Positions 43,850 through 53,063 of a stretch of DNA of 64,000 nucleotides are shown in pieces. Origin of the DNA: Candidatus Hodarchaeota archaeon (lineage in GTDB: Archaea > Asgardarchaeota > Heimdallarchaeia > Hodarchaeales > Hodarchaeaceae); contig JAEOTM010000143.1 of assembly GCA_016839815.1 (NCBI GenBank), positions 1-64,000 of the forward strand, in the 5' to 3' direction. Under the pieces are notes generated by a model, which was not told the DNA's origin, did no database searches, and worked only from the letters and a program-made list of their open reading frames with translations. A program made the position numbers and the translations under genes. Each line of letters opens with the position of its first letter. Position 1 is the first letter of the stretch.

Positions 43850-46323
43850 GACGCCCGAAGCCGTGAGTTAATCGTTAACCGTTCCAATGTCATTTTAACT
43901 GTATCTTTCACAAATTCGTTCTCTTTGACATATTCCTCTAAGTATTTCTTGACTTGCTCAGGATTTTCCAGACCTGCTAAGGAAACCACATTGCTGATTA
44001 CACTTTCAAAATGTGTTGGATGAAGTTTTTCCAATTTTGATCTATTTTTCTTGAACCAGTTCCATAAGTGATCGATAATGAACAGATTCCTTGCTGCAAT
44101 TATAACAGGGAAGATTTTATTCTTATTAGGCACGTTTTCTACAACGTAATCTAATGATTTAAGCATGAGATCTTTATCTTCGAAACTACCAATGGCGCGT
44201 AAGATATTCATTACTTCAGGTTCAGGAGTGTCTCCATCTTCGAGTTTTTGAAGTAAATCTGGAAATGATGATGGATTTTGGGCAGCTCCAATTCTCATTA
44301 TACTTGATAATAGATCTGGATGAACAGTTTGCCCTTCAAGATAGTCATTAAACTTCTGTAAGCCAAATTCGGCGACTCCTTCATCATTAAAGAGATAACT
44401 TGAAAGTAGGAGCGAACTCCTTAGGCTTGTTATCTTATGTGATTCTTTCTCTTTAGGCTCATATCCAATCTGTTCCAACACTTTAAAGAATGTATTAAAT
44501 CCAATTGTACTAATTCTCTCTCGTCTTGATTCAATTACTCGGAAGGCATGCACTAAATTAGCACTCATAGCAACAAGCGGTAAATACTCATCTTCATGAG
44601 TATAATATTCCATAAAATCTAAATAATCATCGATAGAATAATCCTCACTTCTCACAAAGGCATATAGATCGTTGTGGAGCCCATAACGGTCTCTTGGTGA
44701 AAGAATTTTTTGTTTTACTAAATTTCCCAACGCGTGAAGGTTCTCTTTTTCATATTTTACTCGGTAGAAACCTGTTTGCTCATAATTGAATTTATATGCA
44801 GTCATACCGTCTGGGATAGGGATTTCAATTGATTTTTCGCTGAAAACCAATCGTTTCGTCTCGATCAGTTGATTTTCTTGATAAAACGAAACAGTAAGAG
44901 GAATTATCCAAATCTCACTTGAAGATATATCGAGAAATGTAAAGCGACTTTGTTCACAGTGTAAGTTATTTCCAGTCTTCTGGACAGTTATTAACGGATA
45001 ACCAGGCTGATAAATCCATGTTTTCATCATTTCAGAAATAGGTTCCCCTGTAGCTTCTTCTATCCCTTGCCAATATGCGCTACTTTCAGCACACTCGAAT
45101 TTATACTTATTCAAAAAGTGTTGTATTCCTTTCTTAAATTTGGTTTCACCAAGGTATCCTTGAATCATTTGTAAGATTGCCCCACCTTTTGAATATATAA
45201 TTGGAGCTGTTGCAGCAGTAATTTTTGTTACTTCTCCTTTTCCTGGAAGTTCTATTGGAAATGTTTCAATTAATGAATCTCGTTCGAAAGCGGAATCGAC
45301 TTCACCAACCAAAAATCCTTCCCAAATTTCCCATTCAGGATGATAATGATCAGCAATTGCATAACCAAACAGTGTGGCAAATGATTCATTTAACCAGATA
45401 TATTTCCAATCTGCAGGACTTACTAAGTTCCCAAACCATTGGTGAGCTACTTCATGTGCGATTACTTCCGCAATTCTCTCAACACCAACTTTTGAAGTTA
45501 TGCCAGGATAAACTAGTAGGATATTTTCTCTATAGGTTATAGCAGCGTAATTTTCCATTGCCCCAAATGCAAAATCGGGAACAGCAATTTGATCTAGCTT
45601 GTCAATGGGAAATTTGATCCCAGTATATTGTTCTCCAAATTCAATACTTTTTCTACCAAAATCTAATGCATAATCCGCATACTGTGCTTTTCCTGGAGTA
45701 GTGGCAATACGATAGCGTATAGCCTCGGAGGAAGATTCAAGATATTCAAAATCTCCAATTCCAAAAAATAATAAATAACTCGACATTTTGGGAGTAGTGT
45801 TAAATTTTATTAGCTTTTTATCATTCTCTAAATCAGTTTCTGACTTAATACGGGTGTTAGCTATTCCGGAAAGCTCTTTATCAATAATATATTCTATATC
45901 GAATGTTGCTTTCTTGGAGGGATGATCAAAACAAGGAAAAACTTGTCGTGCATGTTCTTCTTCGAATTGTGTGACTGCAATGAATTTTTCCTCTCCATTG
46001 TCAATGTATTTACTTCTATAAAGACCCAATAATTGATCATTGATGCTTCCAACAAAATCAATCTTCAGATTAATCCAATTTTCTTTCTCTGGGAGGTTTA
46101 TAGAAAGTGTTTGTTTTTGAGGATTGACATTGAAGGAGCACTCCACGTCTTTTTCATCTTTTTTTAATAGACACTTCCAGATAGCAAGCTCATGTACATT
46201 CAGTTCAATTTCGTTGACAGGTTCTGTTGAATTAATATGTATTTCTGTTGAACCATTGAATTTGAATGTCGACAAGTCTGGCTCTAAATGTATATTATAA
46301 TGTATAGGGAAAATTTCGACCAT
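43846..46323 (-). CDS. M1 family zinc aminopeptidase
   Basis: A protein of about 825 residues. The exopeptidase motif GAMENYAAITYRE and the zinc site HEVAHQWFGNLVSPADW...NESFA (HEXXH-x18-E) are complete. The four-domain architecture with the C-terminal helical ERAP1-like region suits tricorn-interacting-factor F2/F3 or APN-type enzymes, which trim peptides, for example those released by the proteasome also encoded here. The ATG at 46323 is chosen; an in-frame GTG at 46332 adds only three residues. Confidence 0.92.
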   Translation of the reverse strand: MVEIFPIHYNIHLEPDLSTFKFNGSTEIHINSTEPVNEIELNVHELAIWKCLLKKDEKDVECSFNVNPQKQTLSINLPEKENWINLKIDFVGSINDQLLGLYRSKYIDNGEEKFIAVTQFEEEHARQVFPCFDHPSKKATFDIEYIIDKELSGIANTRIKSETDLENDKKLIKFNTTPKMSSYLLFFGIGDFEYLESSSEAIRYRIATTPGKAQYADYALDFGRKSIEFGEQYTGIKFPIDKLDQIAVPDFAFGAMENYAAITYRENILLVYPGITSKVGVERIAEVIAHEVAHQWFGNLVSPADWKYIWLNESFATLFGYAIADHYHPEWEIWEGFLVGEVDSAFERDSLIETFPIELPGKGEVTKITAATAPIIYSKGGAILQMIQGYLGETKFKKGIQHFLNKYKFECAESSAYWQGIEEATGEPISEMMKTWIYQPGYPLITVQKTGNNLHCEQSRFTFLDISSSEIWIIPLTVSFYQENQLIETKRLVFSEKSIEIPIPDGMTAYKFNYEQTGFYRVKYEKENLHALGNLVKQKILSPRDRYGLHNDLYAFVRSEDYSIDDYLDFMEYYTHEDEYLPLVAMSANLVHAFRVIESRRERISTIGFNTFFKVLEQIGYEPKEKESHKITSLRSSLLLSSYLFNDEGVAEFGLQKFNDYLEGQTVHPDLLSSIMRIGAAQNPSSFPDLLQKLEDGDTPEPEVMNILRAIGSFEDKDLMLKSLDYVVENVPNKNKIFPVIIAARNLFIIDHLWNWFKKNRSKLEKLHPTHFESVISNVVSLAGLENPEQVKKYLEEYVKENEFVKDTVKMTLERLTINSRLRAS

Positions 46324-46450
46324 AATTCTCACATTGAGGTTAGAGTTTAGTTGAATAACCCGATTCAGAAAGAATTCTAAAATCCATATGATTGTTTTTC
46401 AAAAAAAAGGAGCACAATGCTACCATGTGAGGTTTAGTTCTAGATTTAGT

Positions 46451-47452
46451 TCAGGATTGAAGCTGATTATTGCTCCTCATCCACTCAATTGTAGTTGCTA
46501 CTCCTGTTTCAAAATCAACGGTGGGAACAAATCCTAACTCATTTTTAGCCTTGGTATTTAAATAGTTTCGACTGGTAGGTATTTTCTTTAATGCATTAGG
46601 TACATAAGGATACCCAAAACCCCTCCAGCGATAGTATTTCACTATAAAAGGCCAAAATGGTCGTGCAAGAATTAAAGGAAATGGTGAGATAAAAATAGGC
46701 TTTCTTCTCCCTAGTTTTTGCGCTATAGTAGTAAATATACTGCGATAGGTCTGAGGTTCATCCGAAGCTAAAATATAGATTTGACCAATGGATTTTTCTC
46801 TGTTGTTTACAATTTTAAGGAACCCTTGGATGATATCATCAATAAATGTAAAATGAAGTAAGGTTTTTGCTGAAGTTGGGAAGAATTTATTGATTATTGT
46901 TTTATCTACTGATTCGATCATCTCTTTAAAGACGTATCGATCACCAGGTCCAAATACCCCTGTAGGACGCACAATAGTGACAGGAAACTGATTTTGTTCA
47001 TACATTTGAATCAGTGCCCTTTCAGCCTCCATTTTACTACGTCCATATTCTTCATCGGGATTGTAATCTGATTTTTCTGTTCCATCAACAACTTTTCCCA
47101 TTGCCTCGGTAGTTGAACAATACACAAAATGTTTCACCTTAGCATTCATGCACGCCTCAGCTAGCTTTAATGTAGCAACTACGTTGTGTTCAAATAACGC
47201 CTCTTTTGAAGCTAAAAAGTTAAAATTAGCTGCAAAGTGAACGACACATTCTTTCCCCCCAACGGCATGTGAAAAGTCATCAGGTTTTGTTAAATCAAAT
47301 TCAGTAAACTTAACAGTAAGAGAATTTAGTTCATCAATATTAGAAGTCTTTCTGATTGCACAATAAATTTCAGCGGTTGGTTGTTCTTTGATTAAAGCCT
47401 TAACAAAAGCTTTACCGATAAATCCACTTGCTCCTGTAACTAAAATGCGCAT
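46451..47452 (-). CDS. NAD-dependent epimerase/dehydratase (extended SDR)
   Basis: A 333-residue extended short-chain dehydrogenase. It has the cofactor motif VTGASGFIG at the N-terminus, the HFAAN and CSTTEAMG segments and the catalytic YGRSK (Tyr/Lys). The closest resemblance is to 3-beta-HSD/dihydroflavonol reductase or nucleotide-sugar epimerases (RPTGVFGPGDRY). Substrate unknown. It stands alone on the minus strand, divergent from the NAD-kinase-like gene with 145 bases between. Confidence 0.85.
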   Translation of the reverse strand: MRILVTGASGFIGKAFVKALIKEQPTAEIYCAIRKTSNIDELNSLTVKFTEFDLTKPDDFSHAVGGKECVVHFAANFNFLASKEALFEHNVVATLKLAEACMNAKVKHFVYCSTTEAMGKVVDGTEKSDYNPDEEYGRSKMEAERALIQMYEQNQFPVTIVRPTGVFGPGDRYVFKEMIESVDKTIINKFFPTSAKTLLHFTFIDDIIQGFLKIVNNREKSIGQIYILASDEPQTYRSIFTTIAQKLGRRKPIFISPFPLILARPFWPFIVKYYRWRGFGYPYVPNALKKIPTSRNYLNTKAKNELGFVPTVDFETGVATTIEWMRSNNQLQS

Positions 47453-47597
47453 ATAAATCGAAAACGAGAAATTAGATTTATCATAAAAGGCATTTGGGTT
47501 TTTAGTCTATTGAGATTAATCGAAGTCTTAATCAATTTGAGAAAGTATGAAGGATCACGATAAAGCTGAATACTGACACTGAGTTGAACCTTTGGAT

Positions 47598-48758
47598 ATG
47601 AAAAAAATTGGATTCTTGATAAACCCAATAGCTGGTATGGGGGGAAAAGTGGCGTTAAAGGGTACTGATGGTAAAGAAATATTAGCTGAGGCGATCATCC
47701 GGGGAGCAACTCCTATTGCAGAAAAAAAGGCCGAACAATTCTTTACTGAACTGATAAATTCCTCTCTGAACAAACAGTTAAAGTTCATCATTCCACAAGG
47801 AAAAATGGGATTGGATATTCTCCAGAAGAATTCTAAACTGATTGATGCGATTAATTATTCTATTTTAGAGCGTATTTCAATCCCAAACACAACAACAAGT
47901 CTGGATACAGAAGCTGTAGTTAAAGAATTATTACTTGAGAAAGTAGAGCTAATTATATTTGTGGGGGGTGATGGGACAGCACAAGATATTCATTGTGTAG
48001 TAGGTCTTAATTGCCCGATTTTAGGAATCCCATCTGGTGTAAAAATTCATTCAGGTGTCTTTGCTCAGTCTGTTTCAAAATCAGTTACTATCATCAGTAG
48101 GTTCCTTCAAGATCAAGTCGAGTTTAACGAAGCAGATATTATCGACCTTGATGAAGCTGCATTCCGAGAAGGTTCTCTCAATTCACGACTCTATGGTTCT
48201 TGTATTGTTCCACAAGCTCCTAGTCTAATGCAGCTTACTAAAACACATATGAAGTACACAGATAGTGAAGAGAATAATATTCTCGGTATAATTAGATATT
48301 TGAATGAAGAAATAAAACCAGAGATCTTATATTTTTTGGGAGGAGGGTCTACAATTTATAAAATTTCTCGTGCTTTTAATTCAAATGTTCAAAATAGTAA
48401 AACACTCTTGGGAATCGATGCAGTATTAGATGGAAGGATTATCCAGACAGATCTAACTGAATCGGATATTCTTAGTTTATTAGATAAGTATTCCGCTAAA
48501 TCTATCAGAATCGTTGTTACTCCAATTGGAGGTCAGGGATTCATTCTTGGGAGAGGGAATCAACAGCTAAGTCCTGAAGTAATTAGGAAAGCAGGATTGG
48601 ATTCAATTTTTATAATTTCAACAAGATCAAAAATTGACAATCTTCCTTACAGAACATTGCATGTGGATACAGGTGATTCTAAGCTAGATGCCCAACTGAT
48701 AGGTTATCAAAAGGTGTTAGTTGATTATAATGAGTATTGGGTATTGAAAATAGAATAA
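47598..48758 (+). CDS. ATP-NAD kinase-like protein (COG3199 type)
   Basis: About 386 residues. The diacylglycerol/NAD kinase fold is marked by LINPIAGMGG at the start, then IIFVGGDGTAQDIHC, the GGDGT nucleotide motif, and LGIPSGVKIHSGVFAQ. This long form, distinct from canonical PpnK, is common in archaea and bacteria; its exact substrate is not settled. GTPIGGQGFILGRGNQQ-type motifs occur near the end (TPIGGQGFILGRGNQQ). ATG at 47598 is preferred over a TTG two codons upstream. Confidence 0.8.
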   Translation: MKKIGFLINPIAGMGGKVALKGTDGKEILAEAIIRGATPIAEKKAEQFFTELINSSLNKQLKFIIPQGKMGLDILQKNSKLIDAINYSILERISIPNTTTSLDTEAVVKELLLEKVELIIFVGGDGTAQDIHCVVGLNCPILGIPSGVKIHSGVFAQSVSKSVTIISRFLQDQVEFNEADIIDLDEAAFREGSLNSRLYGSCIVPQAPSLMQLTKTHMKYTDSEENNILGIIRYLNEEIKPEILYFLGGGSTIYKISRAFNSNVQNSKTLLGIDAVLDGRIIQTDLTESDILSLLDKYSAKSIRIVVTPIGGQGFILGRGNQQLSPEVIRKAGLDSIFIISTRSKIDNLPYRTLHVDTGDSKLDAQLIGYQKVLVDYNEYWVLKIE

Positions 48759-48761
48759 ATA

Positions 48762-49448
48762 TTAAGTTTCAATAACATCTAAAACTTTTTTCAAGGATAC
48801 AGGGAGGTTGAAATCTACAACCGAATCCAGTTCAGTCTCAGAAATTGATTTCAATTGATTCTGTATTCGGTTATATATTGGATCAAGAATTTCTCTTTTC
48901 CCTCGAGTTTCAGGGTACTTGGGATTAACACTGCAACATCCTCCAGGGAGAATCGAGAGGTCATAATAGCCCCATTTTTTTGATAAACTCACTACTTCTT
49001 CCTTATTATATCCAATTAATGGACGAAGTGCAAGTATATCGGTCTTAGATGTCACTATAGGTAAATTATCGAGTGTTTGACTGGCCTGTTCTCCCATTAT
49101 TTCACCTGTAATAATTGCGTCTGCTCCTCGTAACTTTGCGAACATTTGGCCTTTGTAGAACATTTGCATTCTACAAAATAAGCATGTTTGTTGAATCTCT
49201 CTTCCTTTTAATCCATTCAGAATATTTTCTTGAGTTCTTCCATGAGTCATTATTGAGAGACTTATGGGTATATGCTTGTTACGAGCAGCAATTTGATTTG
49301 CTAAAGCTACTACCTTCTCCAATGTACCAGGCGAATGAAAAGGGTAATTATGATAATGTAAGAGTAAAGGTTGAAATCCGTTTTTTATCGCAATCTCGGT
49401 AGCAACTGGACTATCAATTCCACCAGAGAGGAAACATACAGCTTTCAT
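48762..49448 (-). CDS. Stand-alone ThiI-like PP-loop sulfurtransferase domain
   Basis: A 228-residue protein equal to the ATP-pyrophosphatase half of ThiI. The PP-loop is LSGGIDSP near residue 8, followed by TCLFCRMQMF, ITGEIMGEQASQTLDNL, LRPLIGYNKEEV and ILPGGCCSVNPKYPETRG, all typical of ThiI. The THUMP and ferredoxin-like domains that normally bind tRNA N-terminally are absent, and there is no rhodanese domain. It may thiolate tRNA U8 with a separate THUMP protein, or act in thiamine synthesis. Convergent with the NAD-kinase-like gene. Confidence 0.8.
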   Translation of the reverse strand: MKAVCFLSGGIDSPVATEIAIKNGFQPLLLHYHNYPFHSPGTLEKVVALANQIAARNKHIPISLSIMTHGRTQENILNGLKGREIQQTCLFCRMQMFYKGQMFAKLRGADAIITGEIMGEQASQTLDNLPIVTSKTDILALRPLIGYNKEEVVSLSKKWGYYDLSILPGGCCSVNPKYPETRGKREILDPIYNRIQNQLKSISETELDSVVDFNLPVSLKKVLDVIET

Positions 49449-49692
49449 TTGAAGTAGAATCCACGAAAATTTTCAAAAAGGCATTATCCTTTAGTATCGC
49501 AACAAAAATTTCAAACATAAGGAACTATTGGTATGAAATTGAGAATAAATAGCTCAAAAAGTGACACAAATCCCCATAATGGATGATTATAAGGAAATTT
49601 TAAATGGATCCGCAGATTAATGTGTACATTCAAGGCTAAACTGAAATTCACTTTAAATTTTCAAGTTAATTAAAAAAAAAAGTGCGTTTATA

Positions 49693-50010
49693 ATGGTTTT
49701 TAGTTATTCCATAAAAAAATGTGATAAAAATCCATTTCGGTGGTATATTTCTTTTAAACAGACAAAACCATTCTCTCTACGAAAAATAAAACAAGTTTTA
49801 GAGAGAAATTCTTATCGAACTTTGGCTACAACCCCAACCGTAATGGTATTTGAATCAAATTCCCTACGATTGACATGGAATTCTTATGGTTTGTTACAGG
49901 TAGATTTTAATGATATACAGGAGCGAAATGTTAATATTGTAGATGGTTTTGTTGTAGAACTTCTTGGATTATTATATCCAGATGAGGATTCGAGATATTT
50001 ACCATCGTAA
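49693..50010 (+). CDS. Small protein of unknown function
   Basis: A 105-residue open frame with a mixed beta/alpha composition: RWYISFKQTKPFSLRKIKQVLE, then VMVFESNSLRLTWNSYGLLQVDF. It looks like a genuine small alpha/beta protein, but I do not recognise a family. The ATG follows an A-rich tract (49670-49681) without a Shine-Dalgarno sequence. No signal peptide or membrane segment. Confidence 0.5.
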   Translation: MVFSYSIKKCDKNPFRWYISFKQTKPFSLRKIKQVLERNSYRTLATTPTVMVFESNSLRLTWNSYGLLQVDFNDIQERNVNIVDGFVVELLGLLYPDEDSRYLPS

Positions 50011-50212
50011 GTGGGATATTTCTTACTAAACGACGAATAGACCCAATTCTTCTTTCTACCTAGCAACCAGTTTCATCAATTTCAAAAACATTAAAAACAA
50101 GGATAATGGTTTTTACCCTAGAATCAAAATCTACAAAGTAATTGTTCATAAAACAGAGAATCCTTAAATAATAGCTATTTATCCGGGAAAATTAGTGTAA
50201 TCGGTGACAATC

Positions 50213-50686
50213 TTGGGAAGTAAACCACTAGAAATAACTACTGAAAATAAAACTTACCTTTTCCCTTTAGACAGATACTATTTTACTCAAGAACCAGGAC
50301 ATATCTGGTTAAAACCAGAGGAGGATCTTTTTAAAGTAGGATTTGATGATTTTGGACAATCACAAGGTCCTATTCTACATATTAGAACTCGTCCTTTAGG
50401 AAAAGAATATTCCCAAGGAAAAGCTTTTGGAACTGTTGAAACAAACAAATTTATTGGACAATTGCGATTTCCCGTTTCTGGATCTATTATTGAGATTAAT
50501 TCTAAAGTCTTTGATGATCCTCAATTAATTAATACAGCACCTTATAAACAGTGGATAGCAAAAATTAAACCAACAAACTTAGATGAGGATCTTAAATCGA
50601 AGTATATTATTCCTATTGGGGATCGGGAGATTTTGGAAAAGTATATTACAGCAGAACTCATCAAATATGAGGATCCACCTATTTAG
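50213..50686 (+). CDS. Glycine cleavage H-like protein with conserved lipoyl lysine
   Basis: About 157 residues with the fold of H proteins. The lipoyl site of GcvH, E-S-V-K-A, aligns with ETNKF in FGTVETNKFIG, followed by FPVSGSIIEINSKVFDDPQLIN, matching the PVSGEVVEVN and NxDP parts, and WIAKIKP. The overall sequence is otherwise far from canonical GcvH, which is encoded at the right edge of this window. It may carry lipoate in another pathway. The start is taken as the TTG at 50213, 5 bases after GGTGA; the GTG at 50204 lies within that motif. Confidence 0.65.
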   Translation: MGSKPLEITTENKTYLFPLDRYYFTQEPGHIWLKPEEDLFKVGFDDFGQSQGPILHIRTRPLGKEYSQGKAFGTVETNKFIGQLRFPVSGSIIEINSKVFDDPQLINTAPYKQWIAKIKPTNLDEDLKSKYIIPIGDREILEKYITAELIKYEDPPI

Positions 50687-50880
50687 TCATACGTTCCAGA
50701 TTACTCTCGTAGTACTTTGAAAATTTCTTCACTCTTTTATCTAATGTCCCCCAATCAGGATGAGTATTGAATTGTTTTTTTCCTCATCAAATACTCCGCG
50801 GACTTCTTCACTAGTAACTTTTTTATACTGGGAGAAATTAGGATCAACCGGAATATCATTTTTGTCGTTTCAGCTTTTGA
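50679..50880 (-). pseudogene. Possible frameshifted remnant of a small gene
   Basis: On the minus strand, a protein-like frame (NDIPVDPNFSQY, KKVTSEEVRGVFDEEK) runs into a tract of seven A's (50775-50781 on plus as T's). Beyond it the +1-shifted frame continues as QFNTHPDWGTLDKRV and ends at a stop at 50679-50681. One more A would join both into a peptide of about 62 residues. There is no start codon in the first frame before a TGA. It may be a decaying gene, a sequencing error or chance. Confidence 0.25.
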
Positions 50881-50893
50881 AGGGGACAGTAAA

Positions 50894-51019
50894 ATGGATA
50901 TTATTACGATTCTACTCTCACTACTCGGACTCGGGCTAGTAGTGATACTTGGGGGCTTTCTAATAGTTGGAATTCTTGCTTTGATATATTTAATAATTAC
51001 AGGTAAGCGGTGGGATTAG
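50894..51019 (+). CDS. Putative 41-residue single-TM microprotein
   Basis: A short open frame, ATG to TAG, encoding a nearly continuous hydrophobic helix (MDIITILLSLLGLGL, then VVILGGFLIVGILALIYLII) that ends in a charged TGKRWD. AGGGGA 8 bases before the ATG could be a Shine-Dalgarno sequence. Such one-helix proteins are often subunits or regulators of membrane complexes. The sequence alone cannot show that it is expressed. Confidence 0.4.
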   Translation: MDIITILLSLLGLGLVVILGGFLIVGILALIYLIITGKRWD

Positions 51020-51029
51020 GAAAATCCTT

Positions 51030-51527
51030 TTATTCGGTGTTAGATGAATAAGAAACCTTATTTCCTACGCTTTCGCTTAAATTTATTGTTATATTCGTTA
51101 TTACTTGGAGAATACTTGATTCTTTGAGTTTTTCTTTCATTTTCTGGTGAAGATATTTAGCGATACTTTCACAAGTAGTTTGATTTACGCCCTCAAGTAT
51201 TTTAACATCGTTTTGAGGGAAAGAATATATTTTTTCATTGATATGGATGTTCCAATTTCTCCCCTCTCGAGCTGATTGGAATTTGATCTCGGAGGAATTT
51301 CCTGGTAATAATATCTTATGATCCAATTCCGTAATTATTTGTTTTATCCACAAGTTAACTGTTCGAAAATCTAAAGTTTGGTCGGTAATATTCGACTGAT
51401 ATTTGAGTTGACATTCTACCGAATAATCGTGACCGTGGAGTCTATTACACTTTAAATAACCAACGAGAAAGTGACATGCCGAAAAATAATTACTTGGGCG
51501 TGAGTAATATTGCTCAATACTTGTCAT
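51030..51527 (-). CDS. 6-pyruvoyl-tetrahydropterin synthase/QueD family protein
   Basis: A 165-residue T-fold protein. Zinc ligands are His19 (SACHFL), His31 and His33 (RLHGHDY), with Cys27 just before in the position of the catalytic cysteine region. LDHKILLP and the final TINLSES supply the Asp-His and substrate Glu of the family. It may make 6-carboxy-tetrahydropterin for queuosine/archaeosine or a pterin. No other queuosine or pterin gene is nearby. Confidence 0.82.
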   Translation of the reverse strand: MTSIEQYYSRPSNYFSACHFLVGYLKCNRLHGHDYSVECQLKYQSNITDQTLDFRTVNLWIKQIITELDHKILLPGNSSEIKFQSAREGRNWNIHINEKIYSFPQNDVKILEGVNQTTCESIAKYLHQKMKEKLKESSILQVITNITINLSESVGNKVSYSSNTE

Positions 51528-51696
51528 GTTATTATTCTCTTAATTTTTCTTTCCTGCTTTCCTTATTTTTATAGTCCTTCATAAGCCCTTTTCGTCTATT
51601 TATACCGAGACTAAGCTGTCATATTATGATTGTGACATGGGATCTTTAATTTCAAGATGTGTATCCTTTATCTAGGGAACCAAAGGAGATTCAATC

Positions 51697-52221
51697 TTGG
51701 CCATTGAGAATATAGCAACTAAACTCATCCTAATTGGAGATGGTAGAGTCGGAAAAACATCCTTATGCTCTCATCTTCGAACTAAATCCATTCCTGGACA
51801 ATATAATTTAACTGTTGGATTAAATATTGAGGTTCACGAAACTTTAATGAAGGGTACATCAGTTAAACTTGTTTTATGGGACTTAGCAGGACAACATCGG
51901 TTCGGGTGTATTAGAAGCGATTTTTATCTAGGAGCGCGAGTTGCATTAATTGTTTTTGATGTACAGAATAGAGGCTCATTCTTTGATGTCAAACATTGGA
52001 TTAGAGAATTAAAACGTCACAGTCCAAACACACCTTTTATTCTTGTAGGTAATAAGAAAGATCTACACAAACGTGAAGTCTCACCTGAAGAAGCAAAACG
52101 AGTTGCCCAAGAGTTTTCAGCCTTTTACTTTGAAACTAGTGCACTCCAAGGAGAAAATGTTGAGGAATTGTTTCAGATGGCTACACGGCTTGCATTACAA
52201 GGAACTGCGGTAGCTTATTAA
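51697..52221 (+). CDS. Rab/Ras-like small GTPase
   Basis: A 174-residue Ras-superfamily GTPase, an Asgard eukaryotic-signature type. G1 is GDGRVGKTS (residues 14-22), the switch I Thr lies in YNLTVGLNI, G3 is WDLAGQHRF with the catalytic Gln, G4 is VGNKKDL and G5 is ETSALQGENV. All residues for GTP binding and hydrolysis appear present. The C-terminus ends GTAVAY with no cysteine, so it is not prenylated in the Rab/Ras way. The TTG start follows GGAG by 8 bases. Its effectors are unknown. Confidence 0.92.
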   Translation: MAIENIATKLILIGDGRVGKTSLCSHLRTKSIPGQYNLTVGLNIEVHETLMKGTSVKLVLWDLAGQHRFGCIRSDFYLGARVALIVFDVQNRGSFFDVKHWIRELKRHSPNTPFILVGNKKDLHKREVSPEEAKRVAQEFSAFYFETSALQGENVEELFQMATRLALQGTAVAY

Positions 52222-52427
52222 TACAGAATTTCCATTTTTCGACTATCATCAGAACCTGAACCTGCACATCAAGAAACTGTTTTGATTAGCTTTATACAGG
52301 ACTCTCTCGAAAGTTACTTTAATCCAATCATATGCGGTTTTTTTTGTAATATTTCCCAATTCACTCTATTTAGAATGAATTAAAACGAGGGTAGATCACC
52401 TCTTAGGATATTCTTGGTGAAAGTTCA

Positions 52428-53063
52428 ATGGTTAGGAACTCTAAAGCTCAACGTTGTGCACTTTTTGTATTCACTGTGTTCATATTAATACTAAATAGTT
52501 CAATTCTTCAATCAAAAGGTTTTACTCAAGACAATGAAAATTATCCTTTTCAACTTTATATGGTTGCTAGTCCTGAGAATGTTTACCAAAACGATCATCT
52601 TAATATGAGTCTGTCAATTACCAATATCCATTTTGAGGAACTTCTCAATATTACTCTACAATTTAAAGTTCATAATGACTTACAATTGATAAAAAGTACA
52701 ATTCCAGAGTTAGATATAGAGAATGATACGAAAAAACGAGAATATACGATTGGAAGTTTGGACGTTGATGAAATTTATCTATTCCAGGTAGAATACAATG
52801 TAACAAGTTCTGACACAAAAACAATAAGTGTAGATGGCATGAATGTAAGTTATCAACTCCATAATGGATTATCCTCATTTGTCATTTCAAATTCAGTAAA
52901 TATCCTCCTTAAAGGTGCACAAATTACATCCGAAACTAACACTCTTCCTGACTTACCATCAAATTTAACAACTCCTGATGATAGTTTAGTTTATTTTGCG
53001 TTTTTATTTCCAATTGTTATGTTTGGAATAAGTATATTTGTACTTAGACGTCTTCGTCGATAG
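52428..53063 (+). CDS. Secreted, C-terminally membrane-anchored surface protein
   Basis: A 211-residue protein with a signal helix (ALFVFTVFILILNSSI), an extracellular beta-rich region and a C-terminal membrane helix (YFAFLFPIVMFGISIFVL) ended by RRLRR. The middle resembles a CARDB/DUF11-type beta sandwich (LSITNIHFEELLNITLQFKV) and has several N-x-S/T sequons. This topology suits a type I surface protein. GGTGA 7 bases before the ATG supports the start. It stands alone; specific role unknown. Confidence 0.65.
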   Translation: MVRNSKAQRCALFVFTVFILILNSSILQSKGFTQDNENYPFQLYMVASPENVYQNDHLNMSLSITNIHFEELLNITLQFKVHNDLQLIKSTIPELDIENDTKKREYTIGSLDVDEIYLFQVEYNVTSSDTKTISVDGMNVSYQLHNGLSSFVISNSVNILLKGAQITSETNTLPDLPSNLTTPDDSLVYFAFLFPIVMFGISIFVLRRLRR

